Assembly (NCBI GenBank): GCA_019915015.1
Contig: JAHBBC010000005.1
Span: forward strand, 1,798,001 to 1,862,000
Direction: 5' to 3'
DNA length: 64,000 nt
From: Auriscalpium vulgare
Taxonomy: Eukaryota; Basidiomycota; Agaricomycetes; Russulales; Auriscalpiaceae
Positions 31,627-42,120 of the stretch are shown in pieces; the stretch's first letter is position 1; every line of letters begins with the position of its first letter. The notes under the pieces are model-generated. The model had not been told where the DNA came from and made no database searches. It saw only the letters and a program-made list of their open reading frames with translations. A program made the translations under genes and the position numbers.

Positions 31627-33001
31627 GGTATGCGGTGGGGGGACCGGGGCTACGGACGTATGGGGTGTGGAAGGGGGTGGTCGGTGGTCGGTGGTGTACA
31701 ATGGCCTGTGGCCGTGGCGGGTCTTTATGAAGGGAGGGCTATTGTTGCGGGGGGGGAGAACAATGGGGGAGAGGATTAAAGGCTTTGTGGGCAGCAGCCG
31801 AGCACACGTCCCCGTATCCGCGTGGTGCTGAGTCAGCAGCCATCAGCTCCCGATCGGGCGGACAAAACGCCCCTGCACGCCCCGACGCACCCGCCGCAGC
31901 CCGCCGCCTGCTTTGTCGCCACCGCTACCCCCCGTCGTCCTTTGTCTTCCCCTTCCTCGCCGCCTGGCAACCCCCTTCCTCAACGTAAAACGTGTTCGCG
32001 TCCCCGCTTGGCCCCCCGCTCTTTTGTCCATCGCACTTCCCACCCGAGTCACCGCGCCATTGTCCCCACGGCACCCTCCATGCATACATACCGGCGCCCG
32101 CCGTTCCACGAGGAGCATTCTCGGCCGACGACGCGCAACAATGCCCGCGCAGACAGGGCCCGGCCGGCACCAATCATGCGAACCATGCCATGTCCAGATG
32201 GCCGCTCGCGACGGTGCGCTGGCGGTGACTAGCGTGCGAGGCGTGACGCGACGCGACGTGGGACGCGCGGGTGGGCGAGCTGTACATGATGGGCGCGGTG
32301 ACGGTGACTCGGGCGCAGCTGGCGTGGCACAGGACGGCAGGAGAGCAGATGTGGCAGGACGCACAAGGCGCGTGCGCCCCCGTTTGAGCGCGGCGTGGGC
32401 GCCAGTCTCCATGGCACACCGCCGTGCGTACCCTTCCCCGGCGACTGCCCGCTCAGAGTATCCCCGTGAATCCCATAGCCAGCGTTCTCGCAGAACCATC
32501 CATGCATACAGTAGCGGGATGTATGCACGTATGTATGTTGCTGTACGTATCTGCACCGCACTGGCAGCGCACCTTCCACGCATTGCGTACATAGCAGAAT
32601 GCTCTCCAGACGCATCCACCGGCCGCGCCGCACGCTGAGAACGTGCGCCGCTGCGTGCATATCGCGCGTTCTGCACGTGGATCGCAATGCGCGTCGTCAA
32701 CGCATCATGGGACCGCGACGAGCACGCATGTCGGCCCTGCACTGCACCGCTCGTCCGACGAGATCGTACTAGTTATCTCCTCCATCACCTTGCGATCAAT
32801 CATCCAGACCATTAAAAGATCCAAGTCGGAGAGAAAAATGCTTCGTTGATTGATGATGATGAGACTACTAGGGCAAGATGTATGATGGACGATACGCAGG
32901 GAGGATGGAACCAACGACACGCAAAGAGACAGTAAGTAATACACAGCGACAAGATTACAGCAGGATACCCCGATATCAGCACGTCGATCTTTTCTTGATC
33001 T
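31627..33001. other. GC-rich intergenic 5' of hypothetical gene and 3' of Hsp90
   Basis: Long frames exist on both strands (31843-32742 minus and 31913-32638 plus), but they overlap head-on, are dominated by Arg, Ala, Pro and Cys, and show no domain. I read them as chance frames. The segment 32.8-33.0 kb is AT-richer and probably contains the Hsp90 3' untranslated region. No RNA gene or repeat recognised. Confidence 0.45.
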
Positions 33002-35406
33002 CTAGTCGATCTCCTCCATCGCAGACGTCGACGCGCCCTCGAGCGGTGGCGGCGCATCGGCCTCCTCCGCTGCGGCGGCGGGCGCCTCCTCTGAATCGTC
33101 CTCGTCGACGTCGAGGCCAAGGCTAATCGAAACGACACGCATCAGCATTCGCGTTCGCACAACAGGAAAGTTACAGAAGACTTACGCGATCATGCGGTGG
33201 ATGCGCTTCGCGAACGACGTCGGCTCCTCCAGCGAGAACCCGGACGTGAGCAGCGCCGTCTCGAACAGCAGGTACGTCAGGTCGCGCACGCTCTTGTCCG
33301 CCTTGTCCTCCGCGACCTTGCGCTTGAGCTCCTTCACGATCGGGTGCGTCGGGTTCAGCTCCAGCGTCTTCTTGCTCGCCATGTACGACGACATGCTCGA
33401 GTCCCGCAGCGCCTGCGCCTTCATGATCCGCTCCATGTTCGACGACCACCCGAACTGGCCCGTCACGAGCACGCACGGCGAGTCCGTGATGCGGTTCGAC
33501 ACGACGACCTTCTCGACCTTCTCGCCCAGCGCGTCCTTGATCACCTTGGTCAGGTCATCGAACGACTTGGCCTCCTCCTCGCGCGCCTTCTTCTCCTCCT
33601 CCGTCTCCTCCAGCTCGAGGCCCTCCTTCGACACGCTCTCCAGCTTGTGCCCGTCGAACTCCTTCAGCTGCGTCATCGCGTACTCGTCGATCGGGTCCGT
33701 CAGCAGCAGCACCTCGAAGCCCTTCTTCTTCAGCACCTCCAGGAACGGTGAGTCCTTGATCGCCGTCAGCGACTCGCCCGTCAGGTAGTAGATCTGCTTC
33801 TGGATGGGCGGCATGCGCGTGATGTAGTCCTTGAGCGTGATCGTCTCGTCGATCGCCTTGGTGGTGTGGAACTGCAGGAACTCAGCGAGCCGGCTGCGGT
33901 TCTGCGCGTCCTCGTGGATGCCGAGCTTGATGTTCTTGCCGAACGCCTCGTAGAACTTGGCGAAGTTGTCCTTGTCCTCCGCGATCTCGGTGAACAGGTC
34001 CATGCACTTCTTGACGATGTGCTTGCGGATGACCTTGAGAATCTTGTTCTGCTGCAGCGTCTCGCGCGAGATGTTCAGCGGCAGATCCTCAGAGTCGACG
34101 ATGCCCTTGACGAAGTTGAGGTACTCGGGGATGAGGTCCTCGCAGTCGTCCATGATGAAGACGCGGCGGACGTAGAGCTTGATGTTGTTGCGCTTCTTCT
34201 TTGTCTCGAAGAGGTCGAACGGCGCGCTACGAGCGAATATGAGCACGCGTCGACAATAACAAGTAATCGACGCGACTTACCGCTTGGGAATGTAGAGGAT
34301 GGCCTTGAACGCGAGCTGACCCTCAACGGAGAAGTGCTTGACAGCGAGGTGGTCTTCCCAGTCGTTGGTGAGCGACTTGTAGAACGCGCCGTACTCGTCC
34401 TGCGTGATGTCGTTGGGGTTGCGCGTCCAGATCGGCTTCGTCTTGTTCAGCTCCTCGTTGACGTGCGTCGTCTCCTTGACCTTCTTCTTCTTCTTGTCCT
34501 TCGCCTCCTCCTCATCGTCGACCTCTTCGATCTTGGGCTTCTCCTCGTCCTCCTCCTTGGCCTCCTCCTCGTCGTCCTCGACCTCCTATGCGCAAAGTCA
34601 ACACTGCTCCCGATCGCGATGACGGCAGTGTCTCACCTTCTCGACCTCCTTGGTCACGACGAGCTGGATCGGATAGGAGATGAACTCAGAGTGCTTCTTG
34701 ACGATGTCCTTGATCTTCTTCTCCTCGAGGTACTCGGTCTGGTCCTCCTTGAGGTAGAGGCGGATCTCTGTGCCGCGGCCCAGAGGCGGGTTGACAGTGT
34801 CCGGCGTGATCGTGAACGTGCCGCCAGCCGCCGACTCCCAGATGTACTGCTCGTCGTCGTTGTGCTTCGAGATGACTTGCACACGCTCGGCGACGAGGTA
34901 CGCAGAGTAGAAGCCGACACCGAATTGCCCGATCATAGAGATGTCCGCGCCGGATGAGAGCGCCTCCATGAAGCCCTGCGCGCCACACACAAAGTCAGAT
35001 ACGCGCACACGCGCAGGAAAAGAAGCGCGCGCGCGCCACTCACCTTGGTGCCGGACTTGGCGATGGTGCCGAGGTTGTTGACCATGTCCGCCTTGGTCAT
35101 GCCGATGCCCGTGTCGCGGAGGGTGAGGATTTTGTTCTCCTTGTCAGGAGTGATGCGGATGTAGAGCTCCTTCTCGGAGTCGAGCACCGAGGGATCTGTG
35201 AGCGACGCATACCGGATTTTGTCGAGGGCATCCGAGCCGTTCGAGATCAGCTCGCGCAGGAAGATCTCCTTGTTCGAGTAGAAGGTGTCTGCGGCGACGC
35301 GTCAGCGCAGCACGCGCAGGGCGCGCGATCTGTACTCACTGATGATCAAGTCCAGGAGCTGGCTGATCTCGGCCTGGAAACCGAAGCTTTCTGGCTCGGC
35401 AGACAT
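33002..35406 (-). CDS. HSP90: Cytosolic Hsp90 chaperone
   Basis: This is an ATP-driven chaperone for kinases and other clients. The start at 35406 gives [20 protein letters not shown], then [60 protein letters not shown] and [21 protein letters not shown] charged linker ([20 protein letters not shown] and onward, about 34495-34590) and the middle domain ([20 protein letters not shown]) follow. The C-terminal dimerisation part ends in [13 protein letters not shown] and a Glu/Ala-rich tail. The last five residues read MEEID, not the usual MEEVD that binds TPR co-chaperones. Introns lie near 35289-35340, 34983-35043, 34588-34637, 34228-34280 and 33120-33185. Two perfect heat-shock elements lie upstream. 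Confidence 0.97.
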
Positions 35407-35562
35407 CTTGCGCTGTGTGGCGTGAGCGTGGGCGCGTGTGATCCATGGAAAAGAGGACTTACTGTGTAAAGGCGGACGGCAGGGAGGGGGAGGAGAAAGA
35501 GAGAGCTCTGGCAGTGCAGAGGAGAGGAGGGGCGCGACTTTTTGTAGCTGCGCGCTTTTTCC

Positions 35563-35575
35563 TTCTCGAAGTTTC
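35563..35575. promoter_or_regulatory. Heat-shock element, Hsp90-proximal
   Basis: TTCTCGAAGTTTC is three perfect alternating units (TTC, GAA, TTC) at 5-bp spacing, the trimer-binding site of heat-shock factor. It lies 157 bp upstream of the Hsp90 start codon. Confidence 0.85.
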
Positions 35576-35620
35576 GACGCGCGTCTGCAGCCATTTATCT
35601 TTTCCCACGCGCGCGCATCG

Positions 35621-35633
35621 TTCGAGAACCTTC
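35621..35633. promoter_or_regulatory. Heat-shock element, Hsp90-distal
   Basis: TTCGAGAACCTTC is a second perfect three-unit element. It is 215 bp upstream of the Hsp90 start, and its centre is 58 bp from that of the proximal element. It is only about 75 bp from the 3' end of the TSC1 coding region. Confidence 0.85.
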
Positions 35634-35708
35634 CACCGCCGCATATGTCCATCCTATACACCCACGTAAAAACATACAGTACAGTACTACAACACAACAT
35701 TACTACCC

Positions 35709-38604
35709 TTAGATGCGCAGCGGCCCAGAGCGCGGGCTTTGTGTCGGATCGGCCAGCACCCCGCGGTGGCCGCTGACCTGCGCTCGCAGCACCTCCACCA
35801 TCGCACGCACCTCCTCCACTTCGTATCGCAAATCCGTGTTCTCATCGCGCAGTCGCATATTTTCCGTCTTCGTTCTCGTAACCTCCTCCGCAACTTTGTC
35901 ATCCTGCGCAGGCGGTCGTGTGCGCTGGTTCTGCAGGAGCGCCGCAGCCAGCCTCCCCTCCAGCGTCTGCTGTTGCCGACGATGTGTCCTGCCGTGCACG
36001 TTGTTATCGATGACCGCATACCCAGTACAAGTACAACGTACCGCGCTTGTTCCTCCATCTTCGCGTGCGTCCCTTCATACGTTTGCAGAAGTAGCTCCAT
36101 CTTTTTGTATTTGCTGTGCATCGCCGTAAGCACTTCGCGCTGCACCTTGAACTTCGCCACGTCTACGTCCCTGAGACGCGTATTAGCTGTATTAGCGGGC
36201 GATGCACGTCGGCTTTCACGCACCACAGCTTTTGCAACGCCGTGAGCTGCTCGATCCTCTGCTCGTAGTCCCGGAGCCGCTCAACCTTGGCCGCGCTCTC
36301 CTTGATCGAGGTTTTCAGTCGGAAGACTTCCTGATCGGCCTCGGCGAGCAGTTTGCCTTGGGCTTCCAGCTGGGCCTATCCACACATGTATGAGCATGCC
36401 GACCTGACCCGATGTCCATGACCTACCTTGGACTCCTTCTCTGCTAGCCTTAGCGCCGCCGTCTCTGCTGTCCAAGACTGCTTCTGCGTACGCATTGTGT
36501 TCATCTTGCCGTGCAGCTCCGATAGCCAATCCGAGTACTGTTGCTTCAACTTTGCGGCCTGCTCCATCTGTGTCTTGAGCTGGTGATTCAGCTTCGCCAC
36601 CTGCGCCTTGTACTCGCGGAGCTTATTGTGCTGCACCAAACGTCATCACACATACACCCTCGCAGGAAAAAACGGGTCGACGCACAAGGCCCTGCCTCTC
36701 CACCTCCGCGTTGCGGCTCTGGATGCGGTGCTCATACATGCGCCCGATCTGCCGCACGTTCTCCCGCGCGAGCCACGTGCTGAAGTTCAGCTCCGTGCGC
36801 AGGCGCAGCACCTCGCGCTGCAGCCCCGAGATCGCCTGCGCGACGTGCGACGGCACCGCGTCGCCTCGCTCTGGCGACTGCGTGCGCGCGCCCGCGTCCT
36901 GCGGGAAGAGCGCGTACGGCCACACCGGCGTGGGGTCGACGATCTCGATGTCCAGGTTCGACTTGAGCGCGATGGACGTGTTGACCATGTCTTGCAGCGA
37001 GATTCGCGGCTTTCCGGACAGGACGGTCGCCTTGAGCGGAGGGGTCGAGCTGCGCGAGTCCGAGTCGTCCGGGACGGACGTGTCTTGCTCGTCGCTCACG
37101 CTCGGCGGGTGGACTGGGGCTGTCGCAACGCTCTGCTCAGGCGCCGCAACCGGCGAGTTCCTGATCTCGAGCAGCAGAACTTCCGCGACGATCCTCGGCA
37201 CGTCGTATGTCGCGAAGAATTGTGTTTCAGAAAGCTCTGTCTGCGCGTTCCGCCATATGACTTGGGGGTGCGTGACGTGCTGCCGTAGAAGAATCTGCAT
37301 ATCCATCAGCCATCGCACACCCTGAATGTCCATCCAAATTACCTCGCTTTTCGTCTTGATCTGCTCGCGGTCCAATACCTCGTCCCACTTGACCGCATAC
37401 GGGTTCTCCGCGTTGCACTCCGTCAGATACTCCGCCGGCTCCCTCAGGAAAGCGACCATGTTGCACGGAAAGAGGTAGTACAGGAACGTGAAGTACTGGC
37501 GGGGCGACGGCGCAGGCGCCGCGGTCTTGAACGTCAGCTCGAGCCGCTCCCATTTCAGGTCGGGGTGGGTTTTCATCGCACGCGCGCCCTCGTCCGCGCT
37601 CTCGCTCGCCTCGCTCGCCTCGTCGGACGACGCCGCGTCCTGCGCATCGGCGACATCGCGCTCGCGCCAGCAGATGATGCGCGCGAGGATCGCGAAGAGC
37701 TGCGGGAGCATGCGGCGCAGCGCGCCGCACTCCTTGACGGCGAGGATTGGGAGCAGCTTCGTGATCATGGTCAGCCCGATCATGCAGACGGTCGTCGAGT
37801 TGTCCACGAGAAGCGAGGTCATCAGGCTCGACATGATGGGGTGCGCGGCGAGTACGCATGCGTGTCGCTCGAAGGACGGTTGGGAGGTGTAGCGGTTCAG
37901 GAGGCCAAGCAGCTGCAAGCGAGACGTAGAAGAGGCGAAGCAATCGTATACCTGAGTTAAGAGATCCTGCATGTGTCAAAGGAAATATCGTCGGAATGTT
38001 ATGAGCGAATGAAATGCGGTAACGGACACACCTCAGGCTGATCGTTCCCGAACCTGACCAGTATGTCCTCCAAGTTCGCCTTCCACACATTGCGCTTCTC
38101 ACGCTGCTCCGGCGTGAGCTCCGCCCACTCCAGTACGTCGTCCCCCGAGCCCTCATTGAACGCGTCCAAGAGGTACAGGTCCAGTATCCTGCGCCGGAAG
38201 TCGCCCTGCTTCTCCGGGTACGCCGCGTCCTCCTTCTCGAGCGCAATGATGACGAGATCCACCGCGTCATCGGCCGCACGGCGGGAGAGCTTCGGCTCGC
38301 GCAGCGCGGGGCGCAGGATGAGCTCGAACCAGGTGGATATGAGGGACGTGGAGGAGATGACGGGCTCGAGGCGCCGCAGCACGGCGAGCAAGACCTCGGT
38401 CTGCGCTATCTCGGAGAGATCGCAGCTGTCGTGGATGGCCTGGAGCTGCTCGTCCAGGTGGAATAAGAGCACCTCAGGTTCGGAGGAGGCGCTGCATTCG
38501 AGAACGAACTCGTCGACTAGGGCATAGACGTCGGTTGCTGCGACGGCTTGCGGATTCTCGAGGAGGATTCGCAGCTGGCGGGAGAGCTCGGTCGTTGTGG
38601 ACAT
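35709..38604 (-). CDS. TSC1: Hamartin homologue (Tsc1)
   Basis: Tsc1 scaffolds the TSC complex, which restrains Rheb and TORC1. The start at 38604 gives MSTTTELSRQLRILLENPQA and a helical N-terminal domain (SSTSLISTWFELILRPALRE, AADDAVDLVIIALEKED). After an intron near 37985-38030 come MQDLLTQVYDCF, HPIMSSLMTSLLVDNSTTVC, MIGLTMITKLLPILAVKEC and LPQLFAILARIICWRERDV, the hamartin core. YFTFLYYLFPCNMVAFLREP follows. A long C-terminal coiled coil (KLREYKAQVAKLNHQLKTQM, ESAAKVERLRDYEQRIEQLT, LRDENTDLRYEVEEVRAMVE) would bind Tsc2. The stop is at 35709. Six or so introns give about 850 residues, shorter than human hamartin but similar to fission yeast. Its 3' end is about 300 bp from the Hsp90 start, same strand. 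Confidence 0.85.
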
Positions 38605-39036
38605 GTGAGATGAACGAGGGGTGGTCGTCGCATGCGATGAGCTCCTGCAATCGGGTTCTACAACTTCAAGGAGTAGCAGGAGCTTGAGTGGCTACAGACT
38701 GTCACAGCAGCGAGTCCGAGTCGGCTCTAAATTGCGCTCACGTGCACCCAATACGCGCTGGCACCGACGTTCTCAGTTCTGCTTTGGTTCTGCTTATACC
38801 TTGCTATCGAAACACCTGGAACTGCCACTCTCTCAGCTGGTACCGATCTATTGCAATGTCTTGGACTGTCCCGGGACGCGTTTGCTTGCTTCCAAGTGTC
38901 ACATCATCCTTGGAGCCAGTCCTAGTCCAGGCCCCCGTCGTCACTGTTGATATAAAGCTGGTCACCAGTCTAATCCTGGCCGTGGAACCGCTGACGATGG
39001 CCCCGCATCCACTCGATTTCCTCTACTCATCCCACC
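38605..39036. promoter_or_regulatory. Divergent promoter of TSC1 and right-arm dehydratase gene
   Basis: This 432-bp gap lies between two start codons. The part next to 39036 resembles the upstream region of the left-arm dehydratase gene (tcactgttgatataaagctggtcaccagtc at 38941-38970, less exact elsewhere). The part next to TSC1 does not, so the inner breakpoint of the right arm is near 38.9 kb. TATAAAG at about 38951 is a candidate TATA box for the dehydratase gene. Confidence 0.5.
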
Positions 39037-40367
39037 ATGGCCTCCTCTGAACTATCTGCCATCGAACTATGCTATGCCACTTCTTCAGCGGGCATGCACC
39101 CCTCTCATAATCTTCCTTTGAAATTGCGTGCGATCGCAGGAAGTGGGTTCAAGCTCGCCGAAATTGCCTTCCCGGACCTCGAGGCATATGCCGCACAGAA
39201 TCATTCTGGCTATCAGAAGATAGATAACATTGGAAGGGGAGACATCGACCTGCTTTGTGAGGTCGCTCGCGAGATCAAGGCGTTGTGCGTAGAGCTCGGG
39301 ATGAAGGTCCTTGCTGTGCATCCGTACGTCGTCGATCATCAATGCCAACGTCTCCTCTAACTCCACGAGCTCAGATTCTCAGAATTTGAAGGCTACACCG
39401 TTGTGAAGAAGCGGGAAGACGGCTTCGATAGAGCGCAGGCGTGGTTCAAGGTTCTGGTGGTGCGTCGCTCTTCCCGGGCGATCAGTATACCAGGTTCACA
39501 ATGCTGCAGGCACTCAACTGTCAAATGCTGCAGGTTGGCTCATCGGATGACCCAGAGACGAGTGGTGACTTGGATGTCATCGCGCGCGATCTACGTCAGC
39601 TTGCAGACGAGGCAGCTGCAGTATATCCTCCTATCCGGATGTAAGTCAATCTCCTCAGGTGTCCGCGCACAGTGTTCTCACTTTTGCTTCTAGCGCATAC
39701 GAAATGTGGGCCTGGGGTGTCCATGTGTAGGCCATCTCCATCTCATATACAGTGTATGTTTGACGTGCTTACTACATCTATAGCAACACCTGGCAACACA
39801 CTTGGGAGGTCTGCAAGCTCGTTGACCGGCCCAACTTCGGCCTCTGCCTCGACACCTTTCAGATCTGCGCTCGCGCATACGTCGACCCCGCGTCCCCACC
39901 CAACGTCCTACCCTCCGCGTCAGCGCACCTGGCCGCGTCCCTCGAGAACCTCACGCGCAGCGTCCCGCCGGAGAAGATCTTTTATTTGCAAATCTCCGAC
40001 GGGTCGCGCAAGGTGGTCACCGACACGCTGCGGGAGAACGCGCAGGGCTTGCCACCGCTGTATGCGTGGTCGAACGCGTGGCGCCCGCTGCCGCTCCTCG
40101 ATGTGTTCCGGGGATTCCTGCCGGTGGTGGATGTTGTGGAGGCGGTCTGGAGGACGGGGTGGAGGGGCCCGTGGTCGTATGAGGTGCGTTTCCGCGGTGC
40201 GGTCTGAGTCGTCAAGTCAGTTGACTGACGCTTCTCAGGTGTTTTACGAGGCGTATATGGCGAAGCACGACAGGGACGTACCGACGCGATGGACGGCTAG
40301 TGCACGGGAGTCACACCGTATGATCATGCAGGATCTCGAGAAGCGCGGCTTGTTGCATGGAGCGTAA
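39037..40367 (+). CDS. 3-dehydroshikimate dehydratase-like TIM-barrel protein, right copy
   Basis: Mirror copy of the gene at 25191-26516, with the same exon pattern. Exon 1 runs from MASSELSAIELCYATSSAGM to MKVLAVHP. Then follow FSEFEGYTVVKKREDGFDRA, CQMLQVGSSDDPETSGDLDV, YEMWAWGVHV, NTWQHTWEVCKLVDRPNFGL, CLDTFQIC, EKIFYLQISDGSRK and WSYEVFYEAYMAK, ending LEKRGLLHGA at 40367. All likely metal ligands of the left copy are kept, as is Gln after CLDTF. Differences are mostly conservative (TDEKK to TVVKK, VAADT to VVTDT), so both copies look functional. The family role is protocatechuate formation from quinate or shikimate; the actual substrate is unproven. TSC1 lies divergent upstream. Confidence 0.78.
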
Positions 40368-40449
40368 TTCTAACTGGAGCACAGACTCCTACATCTGCCT
40401 ATACTGTGCCAGTGCGATAATGCGCGTTGATCCAGCCATGGCGGGAGCG

Positions 40450-40660
40450 ATATGCACGATGCTGACGGAGAGTTAGGTAGGCCGCTCTCAATAGGTGTCT
40501 TGCGAGATGCGCTGGCACGCTACACCCCGCAGCTGTTGACGTTCTTGGATGGCAACGGTGACGCTGAACATCTCGTTAGACACATGTCGTGTACGGAGGG
40601 TATAGAGGCTCTCATGAGGGCCCTGGCCCATCCTCAGTGCTTCGTGTCGGAAAATAGTAG
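40450..40660 (+). pseudogene. Carboxylesterase C-terminal fragment
   Basis: RYTPQLLTFLDG and the following DNA match the last exon of the left-arm esterase (PRYTTAAPQLLTFLDGAVPL), but the frame is broken after the glycine and no upstream esterase exons are present. The fragment lies in about 350 bp (40.37-40.72 kb) absent from the left arm at this spot. Similar sequence, actggagcacagactc, flanks both ends of that insert (about 40373 and 40722). Confidence 0.65.
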
Positions 40661-40928
40661 CCGCGCAGAGTGGATTTCACGGGATCTGACACAGAAGAGT
40701 CGTTTGCGATCAAGCGTAACTGGAGCACAGACTCATATACTTCTAATAGTCTGCTAACACTACTGTGCCAGCGCGATATCGCTCTCACAATATAGCTACT
40801 TGTCTTGCGGGATATCCCGGCTCCGAGTTGGATCGCTCATCAATTTGTGTTCTGTAGACTACAGTCGTATCGTACACATTCCCTTCTGCAAGGCCATTTT
40901 CTCGCCTGAAGTTGCGCGGATGAAAATC

Positions 40929-41171
40929 TTAACATAGACTCACGTCAGGCAGCAGAACCTCCAGCTCTTTTTTTGTGGTCTCTGCAGGACCGCAAGCTCT
41001 CCTGCAATCAATCAATTGCACGTCGCGAATGGCGAGCCCGCCTTCGCGACGCTGCTTCAGACACGCCGCAAGCGCATGGCCCATCCCGTCCTTCGCTCTG
41101 ACATCCGGGGCCCCCACCTTGCCCACAGAGACAGTCGGCGAGGCCAGATGCGACTCCGCACGTACATCCAA
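40929..41171 (-). pseudogene. 3' fragment of F-box-like gene
   Basis: LASPTVSVGKVGAPDVRAKD and GMGHALAACLKQRREGGLAI match the C-terminal end of the damaged F-box-like gene at 24.75-24.96 kb (LASLTISVDKVGAPDVRAKD). The frame is disturbed after QLI by an insertion. Only about 240 bp remain, abutting the end of the Spc25-like sequence 10 bp away. It cannot encode a working protein alone. Confidence 0.75.
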
Positions 41172-41180
41172 TCCGGGGGC

Positions 41181-42018
41181 CTACGACAGCATATCGCGAA
41201 AGGCCACCCGTACGTCGCGTATGAATGCACTCACATCCCGACTCCCGTTCAGTCTATCGAGAAATATGGGCAGGTTAGGCAACTGCGGGGTGGCAGTGAT
41301 AACTGGTGGAATAGGTCGTCAGCGTTAGCTCTCCTAGGTGATGTACTATTCATACCTTTGTACGTTCGCGACGAGACGTCGAGGACAAAGCTCGCCTCAC
41401 GGCTCCTGTCTTGCTTGCTGATGTGCAGGTAGCCGATGAGGAGTTGGTCCTGGCCGACGCCCTCGATGAAGCACTGTGTGGCGTGCTCGCACGCCGTAGC
41501 CTCGGATGCGTGGGCAGCGAGAACAGTGCGCTCTGCTTCTCGTTCTATACAACGCACCAGCTTCATGGAAATGTAGGAAAGCACCCAGCGCGCACCTCGA
41601 CGCAGGTCCCCTGCCATAGCGCGATAGTGCTCAATCTGTCGAGCAGCACACAGGACTCTCGAATGGACGTGAGCTGTCTCCTCAGCGCCTCAACTGACGA
41701 TTCTGCCTCCTTCGTCTCCTCCCTCTCCTTCTCCAACGCTGCACATCCGTCAGCCGGGTGTCCCGCGGCCTCGCGAGCAGCACACGCACCAGCTATCAAC
41801 TCTATCTCCTGGACCTTGCACCTGTTCGTCTCGCTCTGGACGTACTCCGACTTGTCGTGAATTTTCTTCTTTTGGAATTGAACACATTCCTGCGCTGCGC
41901 GATCTCCGCCTTGCCACGGTTGGTCCAGTCTGCGATGGCCTTGGAGAAGTTTCGTGTGAGCATCGAACGCGCCGACGCGCAAATCGATGGTGCCGCCACG
42001 TGACGGACGCGTCCGCAT
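41181..42018 (-). pseudogene. Spc25-like kinetochore gene, frame-disrupted
   Basis: Spc25 is a subunit of the Ndc80 kinetochore complex. The N-terminal part TIDLRVGAFDAHT continues in another frame as RNFSKAIADWTNRGKAEIAQ, then returns to the first frame as QKKKIHDKSEYVQSETNRCK and a coiled coil (EKEREETKEAESSVEALRRQ). A third shift near 41640 is needed to read IEHYRAMAGDLRR. The globular C-terminal domain follows: CFIEGVGQDQLLIGYLHISK and SFVLDVSSRTYK, then, after a normal 53-bp intron, LPIFLDRLNGSRDVSAFIRD to the stop at 41181. No GT-AG intron explains the three shifts. Since Spc25 is normally essential and single-copy, a working copy presumably lies elsewhere. Sequencing error remains possible. 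Confidence 0.6.
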
Positions 42019-42120
42019 TGGGCGCTGTCGGGGCCGGGCGGGCGCTCTCCGGGTCGTCCAGCCAACCGTCGACCAAGTTCCGCAGCCACTGGGTCACTTC
42101 CAACACGTCCCTCCGGCGCC

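Noticed and set aside
31843..32742. Long overlapping frames on both strands between the hypothetical gene and Hsp90
   Set aside because: The two frames cover the same bases head-on, have biased composition, and neither has an intron or motif supporting it.
33866..34957. A 363-codon plus-strand frame rich in Leu, Val, Asp and Arg
   Set aside because: It lies opposite the Hsp90 coding exons and mirrors their codon pattern; it is an antisense shadow with no domain.
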